From: an uncultured Tateyamaria sp.
GTDB lineage: Bacteria; Pseudomonadota; Alphaproteobacteria; Rhodobacterales; Rhodobacteraceae
Assembly (NCBI RefSeq): GCF_947488715.1
Contig: NZ_CANLAG010000004.1
Span: 248,001 to 312,000, forward strand
DNA length: 64,000 bases
Reading direction: 5' to 3'
Positions 30,729-38,355 of this stretch are shown piece by piece (positions within the stretch are counted from its first letter, which is position 1; every line of letters begins with the position of its first letter). Under the pieces are notes generated by a model. The model worked only from the letters and a program-made list of their open reading frames with translations. It did not search any database and was not told where the DNA came from. The position numbers and the translations under genes are program-made.

Positions 30729-32018
30729 ATGGCCGCAACACCCGCCCCCTTTGCCCCGTTTGAATGGATGATCGCGTGGCGATACCTGCGCGCCCGCCGT
30801 GCCGAAGGCGGGGTCAGCACGATGACATGGATCAGCCTGATCGGCATCACCCTTGCGGTGTTCGCCCTGATTGCGACCCTGTCGGTCCGCTCCGGCTTTC
30901 GGGCCGAGTTCGTGGACACGATCCTTGGTGCCAATGCCCATGTCACCGTCTACCAGATTGGCGAGGTCTCAGCGGACACCGGGCGCATCGACCGGACGAT
31001 CGCCGACTACGAGGCCAAGGCCGAGGCCCTGCGCGCCGTCGACGGGGTCACGCGCGCCGCACCGCTGGTGCGCGGGCAGGTCATGGCCAACCTGCGCAGC
31101 CGCAACGCGGGCGTACAGGTCTACGGCATGAACGCCGCCGATCTGGCCGGTTTGCCGCGCATCGCGGACCCCGAAACATCGCAGGGCGACATCTCCCGCT
31201 TTGAACAGGGGGTGGCCATCGGGTCGGGCGTGGCACAGGAACTGGGCGCGCAAGTGGGCGACCGGATCAAGCTGATTTCGCCCAACGGGGTGCGCACGGC
31301 CTTTGGCACCAGCCCCCGCATCAACGCCTATGAGGTCACCTATATCTTCTCCGCCGGGCGCTACGACATCGACCGCGTGCGGGTCTACCTGCCACTGACC
31401 GAGGCGCAAAGCTTCTTTAACCGCGAAGGGGTCGTGGACGAGATCGAAGTCATGGTCGACAATCCCGAAGGCGTCGATGGCTACAGCCGCACGCTCTTGC
31501 AGACGGCAGGTGAACGGGCGCAACTCTGGACGTGGCGCGATGCGTCCGGCGGGTTCCTCCGCGCGCTCGAGGTCGAAGACAACGTGATGTTCATCATCCT
31601 CTCTATTCTGGTGCTGATCGCCGCAATGAACATCGTCTCGGGCCTGATCATGCTGGTCAAGAACAAGGGCCGCGACATCGGCATCCTGCGCACCATGGGC
31701 CTGACCGAAGGGTCCGTGCTGCGCGTGTTCTTTATCTGCGGGGCCTTTACCGGGATCATCGGGACGGCCATGGGCGTGATCCTCGGCTGCCTCTTTGCGA
31801 TCTATATCGACCCGCTCTTTTCCTTTGTGAACTACGTCATGGGCGGCGGTGTCTGGGACCCGTCCATTCGCGGCATCTATGCGCTGCCCGCACAATTGAA
31901 CGCCAGCGATGTGCTCAGTGCCGTGGCGCTGTCGCTGGGGCTGTCCTTTGTGGTGACGATCTTTCCCGCGCGGCGCGCGGCCCGCATGAACCCGGTCGAG
32001 GCGTTGCGCTATGAGTGA
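30729..32018 (+). CDS. lolC: Lipoprotein-releasing ABC transporter permease (LolC/E type)
   Basis: Inner-membrane component of the Lol system that extracts lipoproteins for delivery to the outer membrane. The 429-residue protein has an N-terminal helix, a large periplasmic domain, and three C-terminal helices, with the FtsX-like segment [27 protein letters not shown]. Alphaproteobacteria often have a single LolC/E-like (LolF) permease that forms the complex with LolD; that seems the case here. Stop overlaps the lolD start. The window encodes many lipoproteins that would depend on it. Confidence 0.93.
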   Translation: MAATPAPFAPFEWMIAWRYLRARRAEGGVSTMTWISLIGITLAVFALIATLSVRSGFRAEFVDTILGANAHVTVYQIGEVSADTGRIDRTIADYEAKAEALRAVDGVTRAAPLVRGQVMANLRSRNAGVQVYGMNAADLAGLPRIADPETSQGDISRFEQGVAIGSGVAQELGAQVGDRIKLISPNGVRTAFGTSPRINAYEVTYIFSAGRYDIDRVRVYLPLTEAQSFFNREGVVDEIEVMVDNPEGVDGYSRTLLQTAGERAQLWTWRDASGGFLRALEVEDNVMFIILSILVLIAAMNIVSGLIMLVKNKGRDIGILRTMGLTEGSVLRVFFICGAFTGIIGTAMGVILGCLFAIYIDPLFSFVNYVMGGGVWDPSIRGIYALPAQLNASDVLSAVALSLGLSFVVTIFPARRAARMNPVEALRYE

Positions 32019-32688
32019 TCCCGTACTGGCCCTCTCGGGCATCACCAAGACGTACAACGCAGGCCTGCCCGGACAGGTCGACGTGCTGCGTGGCATCGAC
32101 CTCACCGTCGGCGCGGGCGAGGTGGTGGCCCTGGTCGCACCCTCTGGCGCGGGCAAGTCCACCTTGTTGCACATCGCCGGTCTGCTGGACACGCCGGACG
32201 CAGGCACCGTGACACTGGGCGGCGAAAACCTGACCGGACAGTCGGACCGCAAGCGCACGCTGGCCCGGCGCGCGGATGTGGGCTTTATCTACCAGTTCCA
32301 CCACCTGCTGCCGGAATTCACCGCGCTCGAAAACATCTCGCTGCCCCAGCTCAGCGCGGGCACCGCGCGCGCGACCGCAGATGCGCGGGCGATGCACCTG
32401 CTGACACGTGTGGGCGTTGACCACCGGGCAAACCATCGGCCCGCCGAACTGTCGGGCGGCGAACAACAGCGCGTGGCCTTTTGCCGGGCGCTGGCCAATG
32501 CGCCGAAACTCCTGCTCGCGGATGAGCCCACCGGCAACCTCGACCCGGCCACCTCGGATCAGGTCTTCGAGGCGCTGATGACCCTGGTGCGCGACACCGG
32601 CCTGTCCGCGCTAATCGCGACACACAACCTCGACCTGGCCGCACGTATGGACCGCACCGTACGGCTGGATGCCGGACACCTCACCTGA
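32011..32688 (+). CDS. lolD: Lipoprotein-releasing ABC transporter ATPase (LolD)
   Basis: A 225-residue ABC ATPase that powers LolC/E. Walker A is APSGAGKST, the signature motif is LSGGEQQRV and Walker B is [12 protein letters not shown], followed by the H-loop [11 protein letters not shown]. It overlaps the permease gene by 8 bases. Length is typical of LolD/MacB-type ATPases. Confidence 0.94.
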   Translation: MSDPVLALSGITKTYNAGLPGQVDVLRGIDLTVGAGEVVALVAPSGAGKSTLLHIAGLLDTPDAGTVTLGGENLTGQSDRKRTLARRADVGFIYQFHHLLPEFTALENISLPQLSAGTARATADARAMHLLTRVGVDHRANHRPAELSGGEQQRVAFCRALANAPKLLLADEPTGNLDPATSDQVFEALMTLVRDTGLSALIATHNLDLAARMDRTVRLDAGHLT

Positions 32689-32795
32689 CCGGCTTTGGGC
32701 CGCGTTTGGAAACAGAGTGTTTTGCAACCATTGGTGGGTCCAAAGCGACGACTGTGATAGAGCATCTTGGTTAACGCTTGCCGCTGGAGGCCCAA

Positions 32796-34304
32796 ATGTC
32801 GCCGCTCTTTACCTTGTTGTTCCTGACTTTCCTGCCCCTTTTCGCCGCTGTCGACGGCGATTCCGATCAAACTGCGGACACCACCGACCCCGATGACATG
32901 GGGGGCGAGGACACGCTCGACCCGGCTTCGCAGGGCTTTGACATCATGGGCGAGGATTCGTTGAACGACGACCTGCTGGGCACGATCTTCAATGACACGA
33001 TCAGCGGTCTGGGCGGGGACGACACGCTTAATGGCCTGAGCGGTGATGACATCATCGACGGCGGCGCGGGCGAGGACCTGCTTCAGGGCCGCACCGGGGC
33101 GGACACGCTTTCGGGCGGTGCCGGTGACGACAACCTCAACGGCAACGAAGACGACGACGTGCTGAACGGCGGCGCAGGCGCAGACCGCGCCGAAGGCGGC
33201 GACGGCAACGACAGCATTCTGGGCGGTGGCGATGCTGATGACCTGCGTGGCGGGGCTGGTGACGACACGCTGATGGGCGGCGATGCCACAACACCGTTTG
33301 ACGCGGCTGCCGACACACTTGCCGGGGGCGACGGCGCGGACGTGCTGTTCCTGTCGGACATGGACACGGGCGCAGGCGGCGCCGGTGCCGACAGCTTCCG
33401 CCTGGGCCAGGGCGAAACAGGTGCAGTGACGATCTCGGACTTCAACGTGGCCGAGGACATGCTGGTGGTCGAACAGGCCGCCGATGCGCCACTGACCGTT
33501 CAAAGCCAGGAAGCAACCACAGACGGCCTGCTCATCACCTTCGAAAGCGGTGCCACCGCTCTGCTGTCCGGCCTGACGGACCCGCTGGACGCGTCCCTGA
33601 TCTCATTCGTGGATGTGGAACCCGCGGATGAGGGCATGGGCGAGGACACCACCGACACCGGCGAGGACACGATGGACCCCGGCGAGGGTGAAGACACAAT
33701 GGACCCCGGTGAAGGCGAAGACACCATGGACCCGGATCCAGAACCGGTGACCGTGACCTCCTTCACAGGTACGGATGACGACGAAACGCTGACCCCACCG
33801 GGGCCGACCCAGTCCCTGAACGCCAACCTGCAAGGCGGCAATGACACAGCGACCGGTGACATTCAGGACGACACAATTGCCGGTGGCACCGGTGCTGACA
33901 CCCTGTCGGGTGCGGCGGGTGACGATCTGCTGCTGTCCACAGGCGGCGATGCAACATCTGCATCCGACACCGATGTCGACAGCCTGTCGGGTGGGCTGGG
34001 TGACGACACGCTGGTGCTGGGCGTGGGTGACATTGGCACCGGGGGCGAGGGGGCCGATACCTTTGCCCTGCGCAACGATGTGAATGACACGGTGACCGTC
34101 TCCGACTTTGACGTGACCGAGGACCGTCTGGTGGTCGAGGCGACCAACCCCGGCGATGTCAGCGTCCTGGATCAGACGGTGACAGCCGACGGCGTTGTGA
34201 TCAGCTTTACCTCGGGTGCAGACATCCTGCTCAGCGGTTTGACCGGGGCCATCGACCCCGCATTGATCACCATCGAAACACCGGGCACTTCAACAACGCC
34301 TTGA
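32796..34304 (+). CDS. RTX-like calcium-binding protein with internal duplication
   Basis: A 502-residue, very acidic protein. An N-terminal hydrophobic segment (LFTLLFLTFLPLF) is followed by nonapeptide GGxGxD-type repeats (about residues 60-165). Two homologous modules of about 85 residues occupy 187-272 and 409-494; each has AGADSF/EGADTF, a VxISDFxVxEDxLVVE core and an LLSGLTxxxDxxLI end. Between them lies an EDTMDPGEG tandem repeat (about 287-313). The repeats bind calcium in secreted RTX proteins, usually exported by type I secretion; no T1SS genes are near. Start ATG 32796 follows a GGAGG site. Confidence 0.85.
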   Translation: MSPLFTLLFLTFLPLFAAVDGDSDQTADTTDPDDMGGEDTLDPASQGFDIMGEDSLNDDLLGTIFNDTISGLGGDDTLNGLSGDDIIDGGAGEDLLQGRTGADTLSGGAGDDNLNGNEDDDVLNGGAGADRAEGGDGNDSILGGGDADDLRGGAGDDTLMGGDATTPFDAAADTLAGGDGADVLFLSDMDTGAGGAGADSFRLGQGETGAVTISDFNVAEDMLVVEQAADAPLTVQSQEATTDGLLITFESGATALLSGLTDPLDASLISFVDVEPADEGMGEDTTDTGEDTMDPGEGEDTMDPGEGEDTMDPDPEPVTVTSFTGTDDDETLTPPGPTQSLNANLQGGNDTATGDIQDDTIAGGTGADTLSGAAGDDLLLSTGGDATSASDTDVDSLSGGLGDDTLVLGVGDIGTGGEGADTFALRNDVNDTVTVSDFDVTEDRLVVEATNPGDVSVLDQTVTADGVVISFTSGADILLSGLTGAIDPALITIETPGTSTTP

Positions 34305-34365
34305 CGCAAGCGCATGGTTTTGCTCTGACTTCAGGTCGCGGCAAGTGCTGCAGGAGTAAGACACC

Positions 34366-35352
34366 ATGCCATCCGTCCCTATGGTCAAGATTGAACGCAC
34401 CGTGCAGGCCGCTCTGGTGCGCCACGGTGCGGGTGCGTTTGCAGCCGCCGAGGTCGCCCGCGCCACCGCCATGGCCGAAGCCGTCGGCAACCGCATCTGC
34501 GGGCTGTACTATCTGGAAAGCTATTGCCTCCAGTTGCAAAGTGGTCGGGTGCAGGGCGACGTTGTCCCGGTTGTGACCACGCCAAGACCGGCGGCCATTC
34601 ACGTCGACGCGCTCATGGGGTTTGCGCAGCCGGCCTTTGCCTATGGTCTGGCACCGGCGCTTGATGCCGCACGGCAATACGGGGTGGCGACGCTTGCTGT
34701 TGGACATGCGCATACCTGTACGTCTCTGGGCTATTTCACCGAACAGATCGCGCGTGCGGGCCTGATTGGTCTTGGTATGACCAACGCCTCACCGATCGTG
34801 GCCGCTCCCGGTGGCAAATCGCGCGTGATCGGCACCAATCCCATCGCGTTCAGCGTCCCGGACGGCGATGGCGGTCTGGCCATGCAGTTCGATCAGTCCA
34901 CCACGACTGTCGCGCTGGGCAAGATCACCATGGCCAAGGCCGCGGGCACTTCGATCCCCGAAGGCTGGGCGCTGGACGTCGATGGCAATCCCACCACGGA
35001 CCCCGAGGCGGCTCTGGCCGGATCGCTTGTGTCCATGGGCGGCTACAAGGGCTGGGGTTTTGGTATCATGGCCGAATTGCTGACCGCTGGTTTGGCCGGT
35101 GGCGTGCTCAGCCGTGACGTCAAACCGCTCAAAGCCGCCGAAGGCCCGCCGCACGATCTGGGCCAATTCTACATCCTGATTGATCCCAGCACGTCCGACA
35201 GTTTCGGCGCACGTCTCAGCGCGCTGTCAGAGATCGTGGCACAGGACGACGGCGCGCGACTGCCCGGTCAGCACAGAGTGGTGTCCGATCCGGTGGATGT
35301 GGACGATGCAGCCTGGGCGCAGGCACTGGAGCTTGCCGCCCTGCCGCAATAG
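34366..35352 (+). CDS. Ldh-family NAD(P)-dependent oxidoreductase
   Basis: A 328-residue protein of the malate/L-lactate dehydrogenase-like (Ldh, MDH2) family: the active-site His near GHAHTCTSLGYFTEQIA, GLGMTNASPIVAAPGG, GTNPIAFSVP, and GGYKGWGFGIMAELLTAGLAGG. Members reduce 2-oxoacids, ureidoglycolate, sulfolactate, delta-1-pyrroline-2-carboxylate or related compounds; neighbours here give no substrate. AGGAG stands about 8 bases before ATG 34366; an internal ATG 34381 is less likely. It is convergent with the DMT gene. Confidence 0.85.
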   Translation: MPSVPMVKIERTVQAALVRHGAGAFAAAEVARATAMAEAVGNRICGLYYLESYCLQLQSGRVQGDVVPVVTTPRPAAIHVDALMGFAQPAFAYGLAPALDAARQYGVATLAVGHAHTCTSLGYFTEQIARAGLIGLGMTNASPIVAAPGGKSRVIGTNPIAFSVPDGDGGLAMQFDQSTTTVALGKITMAKAAGTSIPEGWALDVDGNPTTDPEAALAGSLVSMGGYKGWGFGIMAELLTAGLAGGVLSRDVKPLKAAEGPPHDLGQFYILIDPSTSDSFGARLSALSEIVAQDDGARLPGQHRVVSDPVDVDDAAWAQALELAALPQ

Positions 35353-35372
35353 CGGCGGCGTATTGGCCGGGC

Positions 35373-35807
35373 TCAGGCCTGCTGGGTCAGCCAGACACCA
35401 GCCGCCATCAACGCAATGCCCCCCATGCGCGCCGCACTCAGCGAAGTCGCCTGCGCGCCGAATAGGCCAAAGTGGTCAATCGCCGCGGCGCTGATCAACT
35501 GGCCCAGCAGCACAAAGAACACTGCGTTTCCAACGCCGAAATGGGGCGCGATATAGGTGATGGACAGCACGTAAAAGGCAATCAGCACTCCGGCCAGCAA
35601 CAGGTGCTTGGGCGCAGAGGCAACCTTGCTCAAACCCTGCGCGCCCGTCAGCACAAAGACGATGCTGGCCGAGCTGAGTGCAATCAGAAACAGAACCGTC
35701 GCCGCTGCTGCCGGGCTGCCCAGCCGCGTGCCAAGGGCCGCGTTCAGCGCCGCCAGAATGGGAATGCCGATCCCGGCAAGCAACATGATCAGCGCGTATT
35801 GGGCCAT
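35373..35807 (-). CDS. YdcZ-type (DUF606) small membrane transporter
   Basis: A 144-residue protein with about five hydrophobic helices and the DUF606/YdcZ features: GIGIPILAALNAALGTRLGSP at the N-terminus and GNAVFFVLLGQLISAAAIDHFGLFG in the middle. This group of the DMT superfamily acts as small-molecule exporters in pairs or dimers. ATG 35807 follows a perfect AGGAGG, so the longer frame is not the start. No partner gene is nearby. Confidence 0.85.
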   Translation of the reverse strand: MAQYALIMLLAGIGIPILAALNAALGTRLGSPAAAATVLFLIALSSASIVFVLTGAQGLSKVASAPKHLLLAGVLIAFYVLSITYIAPHFGVGNAVFFVLLGQLISAAAIDHFGLFGAQATSLSAARMGGIALMAAGVWLTQQA

Positions 35808-35853
35808 GGCAACGCCTCCTTCTTCTTCTTTCGTGTCGGGCTGTGTCGGGAAC

Positions 35854-36534
35854 CTAGCCGCAAATTCCATTCAGTTCGACGCCGTCCCAGGGCAACCGCA
35901 CGTCGTGCTGACGCGACTGCGGCAGCGCCTCGACGGGCATGGCGCCTGCGATCAGGGCATGCAAGCGCTTGGTTCGCGGCGCTTGTGGCGCCAGCGCACG
36001 ACAGCACACGAACTCTTCCACGATCGACCCCTGCTGCTCATAGCCAAATTCCGAGAACGCCCGTTCCTCTGCAATATCAAACAGATAGGGATCACCGCCA
36101 AACTTGTGCTCCCGCGCGGCCTTGAGCGGGGAATACCCGGTCACCGCGCGGTTCTGCCATTGCCACACATGCGTCAACTCATGCGCCAGCAGCATCGCCG
36201 CAATCAGGTTGATCTCTCCGGGATAGTCGGGGACGTAGTCCTCCAGGTACCAATCCTCGTCAAACAGAACATGCGTCCACAGCGCCACGGCAGCGGGTTT
36301 TGCGGTCACGATTTCGTCCTTGGGCGGCGGGAGGATCAACTCGCGGCACGTGGTGCGCGGGCGTGCCTTGCGGCGGAAGGTGACCGCACGCGTCGGCGCG
36401 CCATCCACCAACCGCACCCGCGTCACATCCAGCGCATCACCATGCACGGTCCGGGCAAATGCAATCTCGGTCTCGGTCAGCGGACGCCCGCAACCGGCAA
36501 CAAGAACAAAAATAACGATCAGGCGCAGAAACAT
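35854..36534 (-). CDS. Lipoprotein with a HELTHVWQ metalloprotease-like motif
   Basis: A 226-residue lipoprotein (lipobox LVAGC, Cys15) whose middle holds HELTHVWQWQ (His118, Glu119, His122), the HExxH zinc signature, then a later GGDPYLFDI-EER-FSEFGYEQQ region that could give a third ligand. It would therefore be an outer-membrane-anchored or periplasmic peptidase-like protein; catalytic activity is not proven by the motif. The family recurs in Rhodobacteraceae as far as I recall. It lies 47 bases after the YdcZ start, reading the same way. Confidence 0.72.
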   Translation of the reverse strand: MFLRLIVIFVLVAGCGRPLTETEIAFARTVHGDALDVTRVRLVDGAPTRAVTFRRKARPRTTCRELILPPPKDEIVTAKPAAVALWTHVLFDEDWYLEDYVPDYPGEINLIAAMLLAHELTHVWQWQNRAVTGYSPLKAAREHKFGGDPYLFDIAEERAFSEFGYEQQGSIVEEFVCCRALAPQAPRTKRLHALIAGAMPVEALPQSRQHDVRLPWDGVELNGICG

Positions 36535-36585
36535 GGCCGCAGTAGGGGCCAGATTGCGCGCAGGATCAAGACGCGAAAACGTGAC

Positions 36586-36996
36586 TCACGCCGGAAGCGC
36601 AAAGGTCGCCGTCGCCAGGGCCACATCCTTGCGCGATGGCAGGGCGATCAACTGGCACTGGGCAAAGGCCAGCGCGCGGCCTGCGCGGGTCACCGTGGCG
36701 TGCGCGCGGATGGCGTCGCCCGCTCCGGGGCGCAGGAATTGCGTGTCCAGCGTGACTGTGGCCACAGGCAACATACGGCCCAGATGCGCCCCAACCGCCA
36801 GCACCATGGCCGTGTCCGCCAGCGTCGCCAGGGCTTGCCCGGACACAATGCCCCCAACGCGCGCGATCTGCGGCGTGATCGGAATATCCAGCGACACGCC
36901 ATCAGGTCCAACATCGGTCACCTGCGGGCCTAACGCACAGACCCACGGGGCAAAATTCTCGTCGAGAAAGCGTTGAACCTGATCCACATCCACCAT
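36586..36996 (-). CDS. PaaI-family hotdog thioesterase
   Basis: A 136-residue single hotdog-domain protein (starts MVDVDQVQRFLDENF). The signature GGIVSGQALATLADTAMVLAV carries the helix with the catalytic Asp-type residue of PaaI-like thioesterases, and GDAIRAHATVTRAGRALAFAQC is the second strand block. It probably hydrolyses an acyl-CoA, but the acyl group is unknown. The open frame extends far upstream in non-coding-looking sequence; ATG 36996 gives the family length. Confidence 0.85.
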   Translation of the reverse strand: MVDVDQVQRFLDENFAPWVCALGPQVTDVGPDGVSLDIPITPQIARVGGIVSGQALATLADTAMVLAVGAHLGRMLPVATVTLDTQFLRPGAGDAIRAHATVTRAGRALAFAQCQLIALPSRKDVALATATFALPA

Positions 36997-37191
36997 TGTG
37001 CCATGGTGCCGGTCCACGGCCACGCTGACAACCCTGTCGCGCGCCCGTGAACCCAAGTGATGAGCGTGTCCCTTTACCTGACAGCTTGTCGCACCCACCT
37101 CGATTGCATGAACGCAGGGCAAAGCGCCCCGCGGCACGCACCGCAGGCCACCACTCACGGGTTCCCGGCCTGCCTGGAAAGGAGAAAGACA

Positions 37192-37272
37192 ATGGAAAAA
37201 GTGATCATTCCCACTGTTTTTGGGTTTGCCAGCATGATGGGCCTGTGGGCCGTTGTTGGCGCAGTGATCTGA
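37192..37272 (+). CDS. 26-residue single-pass membrane peptide
   Basis: MEKVIIPTVFGF begins a 26-residue peptide that is almost all hydrophobic and would form one membrane helix (IIPTVFGFASMMGLWAVVGAVI). The start is supported by an AAAGGAGA ribosome site seven bases before the ATG, which is a good fit for such a short gene. It is followed by the hairpin 37287-37321. I do not recognise it; small regulators or accessory subunits of membrane complexes look like this. Transcription and translation are unverified. Confidence 0.5.
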   Translation: MEKVIIPTVFGFASMMGLWAVVGAVI

Positions 37273-37286
37273 GATCACACAGATAC

Positions 37287-37321
37287 GTTGCCGCCCTGTC
37301 ATGGACGTCTGGGGCGGCAAC
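37287..37321 (+). terminator. Hairpin after the membrane peptide gene
   Basis: Perfect 10-bp arms GTTGCCGCCC (37287-37296) and GGGCGGCAAC (37312-37321), loop of 15 bases, 14 bases after the stop. No T-run follows, so it may be a Rho-independent-like stop of low strength or a stability hairpin. Confidence 0.5.
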
Positions 37322-37684
37322 GGATGGGCGGCGGGTCAGGCGCAACTGTCCCCCCTTTTGAACGCTTCGTGCCCGCCGCCTCAAAATCGCCTTGGTGTTG
37401 CCCCGGTTTGGTAAACGCTCATTAACCTTTGACAGGGCATATGGAGGACAACACGGGCAGCGTATTGGCCCGTCTGGATTTAGCGAGTACCGGCGGGGGC
37501 GAAAGCCTCCGCCTTTTTCAAGCGTACAGCAACGCTGTGCGCGTCGCTCGCCAACTTGCTGGCGCGTAGCTTGGCAGCACATCGCAGCGCGATGTGTGAG
37601 AAAGCACGGAGCGATGCGCGAGAGGGTCCTCCGTCGCAATTCTTGAGCCGCACCACACCAAGCCCGTTCAATCTACGCACTCCA
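37322..37684. other. Non-coding stretch with a GAAA-capped hairpin and T-run
   Basis: No credible gene. At 37492-37518, GGCGGGGGC, GAAA and GCCTCCGCC form a 9-bp stem (one G-T pair) followed by TTTTTC: a good intrinsic terminator on the plus strand with no gene in front of it, so it may end a small RNA. Upstream lie TTGACA (37429-37434) and a CtrA-like GTAA-N7-TTAA (37411-37425). A 42-codon frame from ATG 37441 overlaps it but has no good ribosome site. CACATCGC/GCGATGTG near 37574-37593 is a further inverted repeat. Confidence 0.5.
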
Positions 37685-37744
37685 GGGCGGAATCAAGGCC
37701 GCAGGCCGCCGCCCCATCGCCGGGCCGCCCCCCGGCACGGCGAT
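37685..37744 (+). repeat. Two-hairpin element, copy A
   Basis: Hairpin 1: GGGCGG (37685-37690), AATCAA, GGCC-GCA-GGCC, G, CCGCCC (37709-37714). Hairpin 2: ATCGCCG (37716-37722), inner CC...GG around CCCCCC, CGGCGAT (37738-37744). The unpaired AATCAA and the inner GGCC/CC-CCCCCC-GG parts are the same in copy B (57718-57778), while outer stem bases differ in a pairing-preserving way. It lies 126 bases past the end of the minus-strand HEPN-like gene. Confidence 0.75.
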
Positions 37745-37869
37745 TTGGTTGATGTCTGCGCGTCGCTCTTATGGAAGATGTACGTGGCAGCTATAAAGTG
37801 CTGCCGCTCAGAAGTCAGATCGCCGTACCGCGGCCCGCCGATGGGGCGGGGAATAGGAACGAGCGTAGA

Positions 37870-38355
37870 TCAATCGGTCGACGTTTCGCAGAAACTGACC
37901 AGCGCTCGCAGGATTGCGTCTGCATTCTTCAAAACCGTTTCAATGTCATTCATTGTGCAGGGTGTTTCTCGGAGCCTATGATCCTTTGGTTGTGCATTAA
38001 TGTAGAAGGTGCTGCCCACCTGATAATGCCGCCCATGTATTGCTAGATGCCTTGCGTCAACGTTCTCTCTGGATAACCATCCAGTCAGTTCTTCGAAGTA
38101 CTTCTTCCACGGATCCATTGCTTCTAGTCTTGCCGAGCACTTCTTCAGTTCAGAGATTTGAGAACTAATTGCACTAACGCGTAGGGTATCGTGTCTAGGC
38201 AGCCATTGCTCGTCAGACGGGTTCAAGCCTTCCGAGATGCAAATTGCGCTGCAGATATAGTATTCAATTTGTGCGCAGGACTGAGCATAAACACCCAGTC
38301 GGTAAAGGTAACTTGCGGGCAGCTTTTCTTCAACGTACCTTACTGCTTCACTCAA
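37870..38355 (-). CDS. HEPN-like orphan protein coupled to parE
   Basis: A 161-residue protein, less GC-rich than its surroundings, all-helical in appearance. ENVDARHLAIHGRHY contains R102-x4-H107, the RNase motif of HEPN proteins, at the expected place after two long helices. The start is TTG 38355, overlapping the parE stop (TTGA) with GGAGGAG inside the parE tail as the ribosome site; no internal ATG is near. HEPN proteins are often toxins or defence nucleases, but stand-alone ones may do other RNA work. The gene is followed by two-hairpin copy A, an unusual context shared with the 56897 gene. Confidence 0.6.
   Translation of the reverse strand: MSEAVRYVEEKLPASYLYRLGVYAQSCAQIEYYICSAICISEGLNPSDEQWLPRHDTLRVSAISSQISELKKCSARLEAMDPWKKYFEELTGWLSRENVDARHLAIHGRHYQVGSTFYINAQPKDHRLRETPCTMNDIETVLKNADAILRALVSFCETSTD

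Noticed and set aside
37441-37569. 42-codon frame overlapping the GAAA-capped hairpin
   Set aside because: No good ribosome site, and the hairpin with T-run explains the local structure better; kept only as a remark.
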